9,205 nucleotides of DNA, taken from an uncultured Ignavibacteria bacterium (lineage in GTDB: Bacteria; Bacteroidota; Ignavibacteria; Kapaibacteriales; UBA961). How positions within the stretch are numbered: the stretch's first letter is position 1; every line of letters starts with the position of its first letter. This document shows, piece after piece, positions 6,136-9,205 of the stretch. The stretch is taken from contig CALMMI010000230.1 in NCBI GenBank assembly GCA_937868245.1, positions 1 through 9,205 on the forward strand, read 5' to 3'. The notes beneath the pieces are model-generated. The model was given only the letters and a program-made list of their open reading frames with translations, was not told where the DNA came from and made no database searches. The translations under genes were made by a program, and so were the position numbers.

Positions 6136-6170
6136 TGTGTATAACTTGTGGTAAGGTGGTATAAGTTGTG
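6136..6170. promoter_or_regulatory. Direct repeats and a DnaA-box-like site upstream of the excisionase-like promoter
   Basis: GTATAACTTGTG (6139-6150) and GTATAAGTTGTG (6159-6170) are 11/12 identical and 20 bp apart, about two helical turns. The overlapping TGTGTATAA (6136-6144) is TTATACACA on the other strand, which fits the DnaA-box consensus TTATNCACA. Only one full match exists, so DnaA binding is uncertain. The repeats lie about 15-50 bp upstream of the -33 box and could be regulator sites. Confidence 0.35.
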
Positions 6171-6618
6171 TTATTGTTAAAGATACTCTTTCCCTTCTGA
6201 GAGCTTTCTTTTTACATGAAGCATTGGAGTTTTTAAGCTGTTATTGCATAGTAAAAACTTTTTAAGTAATTATAAATACAACGTTTTTACAACGATTAAT
6301 GGGCAAAGAGAAAAACAGCTAATCTTAATCCTGCACAGGTAGAAGTTAATCTGAGAATCAAAAGGAACGGAGCGTTCAGAAGTAATTATCATATCGGCAA
6401 TCGGAGGAGAACAAACACGATTTGTAGCTGAAGGTGGAAAAACGGCGGTATTGAATACTTCACATTTTTCTTCCGATGTGTAAGTGGCGCGAGTTTCGTA
6501 GAAAAGGCATGGCTGATGCAGTTGTTCCGTTTATTGTTGTTAGATAACAGCAATATATAGACAGAACACATAATACTTTATCGGTTTATGAGTGGCTTAA
6601 TTTATATAAGTTTAGCCA
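6171..6618. other. Gene-free region, possibly holding a decayed gene
   Basis: No convincing gene lies here. The part from about 6300 to 6560 is visibly richer in G and C than its surroundings. In plus-strand frames it gives protein-like but interrupted stretches: NLNPAQVEVNLRIKRNGAF near 6325-6380, GEQTRFVAEGGKTAVLNTSH near 6405-6465 in another frame, and VEKAWLMQLFRLLLLDNSNI near 6500-6560. Stops and frame changes separate them. This could be remains of an inserted gene or a structured RNA; I do not recognise a family. A small hairpin, GAACG-gag-CGTTC, is at 6365-6377. Confidence 0.3.
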
Positions 6619-8352
6619 TTATGATTCTGGAAAAACCCATTTTTCTATCGGTTGTGGGTTTTCTCTTCCTACATACTCTTTAACTTTTACTACAAATTCG
6701 TCATAGTCTTTATAGATACCTATATGTGTTCCATTATCTATACTTTCATAAAACTCACGAAGATTTTTATACTGGTCATTTGTTTCAAACTCACTTGAAA
6801 CAAGTGTCAAATGAGCTTTATATGGTTTATCGCCAGTTGTTTCTTCATTAAAGTAAAATTTTTCAAAATAGGGAATTTGTACAATAGCGTAAGCTCCGTT
6901 TTTGTTTTCATTTACTGTATTATAAATCTTTTCGTTCATCGTCCACATACTATTTGTAATCCATTTGGACTTTCGTAGTACTCTTGGTGAATCACTATCA
7001 TGTACAGCAATATATGAAATCCCAAAGTGGTTCAATATTTTAGCAAATAATGGAATATTTGCTTTACCAAAACAACTAACGATATGAATTTTATTCTTAT
7101 GTTCTGACTTCTGTAATAGATGAGAGTAGATAAGCTGCTCTGTTTCACCTTCAACAAGAATAACACTATCTGCGAAAAAAAATTCATTTACGGTTGGGTG
7201 ACAAGCTCTTATCATTGCTAAAGTTTCCCTTTCACCTACACCATCTCCGTCAAATGTAATTTTATCTGTCGAAATAAGTTTAGTTTTCCATTTTTCATCT
7301 TTCTCCACTCTGATAATAGTTGTATGGGGTTTAGATACATCTATAAATATTGGAGAATGAGTACTTGCCATTACTTGCCAATTTGATACTTCCGCGAGAT
7401 TATACAATGCTTCTCTTGCTGCTCTAATTGTTGGTGGATGTAAAAATGCTTCCGGCTCATCTATTAGCAGAATCCTTGCTTTATCTGTTGTATCAATCTT
7501 TTTTGTACCTTTTTTCATCTTTCCAACTTCAGCCAAAGCTGATATTGTTGCCCAAAGAAAAGATCGTTGAATTCCAGAACCTTGTTGTGAAAGTGGTAAG
7601 GAAATTTTGCCTGCTTCTTTAATTCTAATATGTGAACCCGCCCCAATTACTTTTTCTGATTCAAAGGTTCCTATTTCGGGTTGAAACTCAGCCGTATAAT
7701 TTGGGAATACTTGAGATAATTTATCTGAAATACTCGTTGTCGTTGTTTTTAGTTCTTCTTCAATTTCTTTTGCAAATTCTTCTGTTAATGCTTCAAGTTG
7801 CTTTACAATACCAACAATTTTTGTCTTGTCTTTCTTCAAACTATCTTTTACTGTCGTAGTTAATATTTCTATAATTATTGCTTCAATTTTTTCATGGGTA
7901 TCCGTTGGAGTTATTCTTAAAGGAACAGGAATTCTACTTGCTATAAGAGAATCCCAACCACCTGCTCCTCCTTTTTCAAATATTCCAGTAGCATTTTGGT
8001 AAGTAAATTTCTCACCTTTCTTGTTAGGTTCTGTCCATCTGAACATTACTTTAATACACATACCATAATTTGGGTCATTATGTACACATTTACTTCCTAA
8101 AGCATCAGTATCATCTGAAGTAATTTCCGTAAATATACCTACTATCTCAATTGGTTTATCTGTTTTTTCATCCTTAAAATTTGAAAGTTTAAGTTCCGCT
8201 CCGCTTGAAGCAAATGCTTCATATGCGTCAAGTATCGTTGATTTACCTGTATTGTTTTGACCTATAAGAATTACTATGTCATCAATTTTAATTTCACATC
8301 CCTTGTCGTCAAAACAACCAAAGTTTTTAATACTAAGACCTGATAGTTTCAT
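6619..8352 (-). CDS. OLD-family ATPase/TOPRIM endonuclease
   Basis: This 577-residue protein has the full overcoming-lysogenization-defect (OLD) layout. An N-terminal SMC/RecF-like ATPase carries Walker A GQNNTGKST (31-39), an ABC signature-like LSQQGSGIQ (254-262), Walker B ILLIDEPEAFLHP (294-306) and the H-loop STHSP (330-334). A helical, lysine/glutamate-rich segment (about 155-212) sits between the ATPase halves. The C-terminal TOPRIM nuclease carries ILVEGETE (398-405, E401 metal-binding), FGKANIP (428-434) and HDSDSP (451-456). Known relatives (P2 Old, GajA of Gabija) cut DNA and defend against phages. No GajB-like helicase or reverse transcriptase is adjacent, so this looks like a stand-alone class 1 OLD. 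It is probably defence cargo on the element. The ATG at 8352 begins directly with the first ATPase strand and is the natural start. Confidence 0.9.
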   Translation of the reverse strand: MKLSGLSIKNFGCFDDKGCEIKIDDIVILIGQNNTGKSTILDAYEAFASSGAELKLSNFKDEKTDKPIEIVGIFTEITSDDTDALGSKCVHNDPNYGMCIKVMFRWTEPNKKGEKFTYQNATGIFEKGGAGGWDSLIASRIPVPLRITPTDTHEKIEAIIIEILTTTVKDSLKKDKTKIVGIVKQLEALTEEFAKEIEEELKTTTTSISDKLSQVFPNYTAEFQPEIGTFESEKVIGAGSHIRIKEAGKISLPLSQQGSGIQRSFLWATISALAEVGKMKKGTKKIDTTDKARILLIDEPEAFLHPPTIRAAREALYNLAEVSNWQVMASTHSPIFIDVSKPHTTIIRVEKDEKWKTKLISTDKITFDGDGVGERETLAMIRACHPTVNEFFFADSVILVEGETEQLIYSHLLQKSEHKNKIHIVSCFGKANIPLFAKILNHFGISYIAVHDSDSPRVLRKSKWITNSMWTMNEKIYNTVNENKNGAYAIVQIPYFEKFYFNEETTGDKPYKAHLTLVSSEFETNDQYKNLREFYESIDNGTHIGIYKDYDEFVVKVKEYVGRENPQPIEKWVFPES

Positions 8353-8439
8353 CTTTAATAAAGTTTATTGATACTCAAATTGATAAACAGTTCATGCTTA
8401 CCCTTACTTTTCAAAACCGACTGACAATTCTAAAATGTA

Positions 8440-8473
8440 AATATAAGAAAATAGAGGTTCTTTTTCTTATATT
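8440..8473. promoter_or_regulatory. Perfect 12-bp inverted repeat upstream of the OLD gene
   Basis: Arms AATATAAGAAAA (8440-8451) and TTTTCTTATATT (8462-8473) are perfectly complementary around a 10-nt spacer. The half-site AAATATAAG at 8439-8447 recurs directly at 8484-8492. On the minus strand each plus-oriented copy includes TATATTTA, one base off the TAnnTTTG promoter box, about 90 and 135 bp before the OLD start. This could be an operator overlapping the OLD promoter; the function is inferred. Confidence 0.45.
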
Positions 8474-8651
8474 ATTTGAAGATAAATATAAGTATTTAAA
8501 AACCGTTATTGCATTTTATTGCAGTTTTCTAATTACCCCCATATTAAATTAATTACGTATGGTGGACTGTTATGCGTTTAATTGCTAAAAACTTTCATTA
8601 TTCAATAAAATCGGTAGGTTTGTTGAAAGGAAATTCATATTTTTGCTTCAG

Positions 8652-8673
8652 CATCCATGCAGGATGTTTTTTT
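8652..8673 (+). terminator. Terminator-like hairpin with T-run
   Basis: CATCC (8652-8656) and GGATG (8662-8666) form a 5-bp stem with a 5-nt loop, directly followed by seven T residues (8667-8673). It would end or attenuate plus-strand transcription upstream of the small gene at 8793. The stem is short, so strength is uncertain. Confidence 0.45.
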
Positions 8674-8792
8674 ATAATAAGTGTCGAAAGAGTTATACCC
8701 TTTCTCATATCCCATTATAAAAACACTATGATATATGCTCCTTCTAATGGAGCAATGTTTTAGGATTTTAATTACATTTACAGGAAACTTTT

Positions 8793-8969
8793 ATGGCTAC
8801 TTCAATTGATTTAGGTAATCTTGAAAAAGAGATAAAAAAAGTTGCTGTTGAAAAATTAACAGCAGATGCGAAAAAAGAGGGCTTAAAAGTTGAGTCCAAA
8901 TCGGGAACAATTTCAGTTTCAGGTGATGATGCTAAAGTTAAGAAATTCATTGATAATCTTAGTAAATAG
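8793..8969 (+). CDS. 58-residue protein of unknown function
   Basis: I do not recognise this protein. It starts MATSIDLGNLEKEIKK and ends KKFIDNLSK, and is lysine-rich with no cysteine, signal peptide or membrane segment. The first half (about 8-28) should be an amphipathic helix, followed by two short strands around a turn, LKVESKSGTISVSG (31-44), and a final helix DAKVKKFIDNL. A helix-strand-strand-helix fold, possibly a small nucleic-acid or protein binder, fits the pattern but is inference. CAGGAAAC about 6-8 nt before the ATG is a good ribosome binding site, and codon periodicity looks real. It is the only plus-strand gene here, divergent from the OLD gene and converging on the recombinase gene with 12 bp between stops. 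It is not an evident part of a known OLD defence system. Confidence 0.65.
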   Translation: MATSIDLGNLEKEIKKVAVEKLTADAKKEGLKVESKSGTISVSGDDAKVKKFIDNLSK

Positions 8970-8981
8970 TTTTGTGTCTGT

Positions 8982-9205
8982 TTAACTTTGTTCAAACATC
9001 GTCTCTAATTGCTTGATACTGCTGCCAAAAAACTTATTCCCTTTACTGGTTTTGAACCCCGAATGATTAAGTTTTTCAGCAATGGAACGGTACGTTATTT
9101 TTTGTTTTCTGAGAACTTGAATGAAAGAGTACGCTCGTCTGTTATTTTCGTTTTCAAGTGCGTTTTGGTGGTGAATTTCTCTACCTTTTTTCCTCATCTC
9201 ATTGG
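8982..9205 (-). CDS. Serine recombinase/resolvase, C-terminal fragment (cut by window edge)
   Basis: The frame is open to the right edge and the visible methionine at 9197 is preceded by in-frame sense codons (Asn-Glu), so this is the C-terminal 74 residues of a longer gene. The segment RRAYSFIQVLRKQKITYRS followed by IAEKLNHSGFKTSKGNKFF and IKQLETMF matches the linker and DNA-binding tail of serine recombinases (the LR-x-G-hydrophobic-IAxxLNxxGfxT pattern). The catalytic N-terminus would lie outside the window. Such enzymes resolve plasmid dimers, invert DNA or integrate elements; which one applies cannot be told from the tail. It converges with the small plus-strand gene and lies next to the OLD cargo. 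Confidence 0.7.
   Translation of the reverse strand, partial: NEMRKKGREIHHQNALENENNRRAYSFIQVLRKQKITYRSIAEKLNHSGFKTSKGNKFFGSSIKQLETMFEQS

Larger units (their letters stand above)
8353..8792. other. Divergent intergenic region between OLD gene and small plus-strand gene
   Basis: This 440-bp AT-rich stretch separates two divergent genes and must hold their promoters. It contains a 12-bp perfect inverted repeat at 8440-8473 with a further related half-site at 8484-8492, a single iteron-like ATTACGTAT at 8552-8560, and a hairpin with a T-run at 8652-8673. An open frame at 8572-8763 has no supporting features, and the hairpin lies inside it. Confidence 0.5.

Noticed and set aside
6389..6571. 60-residue minus-strand open frame in the gene-free region
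   Set aside because: No ribosome binding site, no motif and low-quality composition; not supported as a gene.
6632..6662. Hairpin AAAACCCA/TGGGTTTT near the end of the OLD gene as a terminator
   Set aside because: It lies within the last codons of the gene, the loop is 15 nt, and the T residues are mostly part of the stem, followed by CC; too weak to call.
6240..8514. 10-bp direct repeat GTTATTGCAT at 6240-6249 and 8505-8514 on either side of the OLD gene
   Set aside because: Tempting as a cargo boundary, but 10-mer matches are expected by chance in 9 kb of AT-rich DNA and the flanks show no inverted ends.
8552..8560. Single ATTACGTAT matching an iteron variant far from the cluster
   Set aside because: One AT-rich 9-mer without neighbours is likely chance.
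8572..8763. 63-residue plus-strand open frame
   Set aside because: No recognisable motif, composition like random AT-rich DNA, and a terminator-like hairpin lies inside it.
8768..8995. 75-residue minus-strand open frame
   Set aside because: It is the antisense shadow of the 58-residue plus-strand gene, which has a good ribosome binding site and protein-like sequence; it also overlaps the recombinase end.

Overview
The window reads as part of a low-GC mobile replicon (plasmid, integrative element or satellite) from a Bacteroidota bacterium. The host call rests on two things. The first is two good matches to the Bacteroidota promoter pattern (TTTG or TTG, about 19-21 bp, TAnnTTTG), at 4869-4899 and 6090-6121. 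The second is a large primase-helicase with the N-terminal domain type typical of Bacteroides-group elements (BT4734/VirE_N-like). No rRNA, tRNA, CRISPR array or intact insertion sequence is visible. Nearly all genes lie on the minus strand, so transcription runs from right to left.

Layout from left to right. Positions 1-194 hold the start of a P-loop ATPase cut by the window edge, preceded by a small HTH protein (239-574). Next is an untranslated region (575-1116) packed with at least 14 copies or variants of the 9-mer TTGCGTAAT, in both orientations and around AT-rich tracts. This is the best candidate for a replication origin. It directly abuts the stop codon of the 852-residue primase-helicase (1117-3675). 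Upstream of that come an ImmA/IrrE-like metallopeptidase (3740-4471) and its overlapping XRE repressor partner (4471-4809), then a ParB-like protein with a C-terminal ribbon-helix-helix segment (4915-5778) and a small excisionase-type HTH protein (5869-6057). About 560 bp without a convincing gene follow. Then come an OLD-family ATPase/TOPRIM nuclease (6619-8352, probable anti-phage cargo), a 440-bp regulatory region, a 58-residue unrecognised protein on the plus strand (8793-8969), and the C-terminal end of a serine recombinase (8982 to the right edge).

How the genes may work together. The primase-helicase and the repeat-rich region form a plausible self-replication module. The XRE/ImmA pair resembles the ImmR/ImmA switch of ICEBs1, in which the peptidase removes the repressor. 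A half-site resembling the arms of the inverted repeat at the XRE promoter also lies in the primase leader, so the switch may control replication. The ParB-like protein suggests maintenance, the recombinase suggests resolution or integration, and the OLD nuclease suggests cargo.

The most unusual signal is a near-identical 22-bp palindrome (core CTGCAAAATTGCAG or its complement) that occurs three times, always inside coding sequence: once in the primase-helicase and twice in the ParB-like gene. It is always in the same reading frame, giving SAILQ or SAKLQ, and always falls between predicted domains. One copy is flanked by a 9-bp direct repeat, as if it had been inserted.
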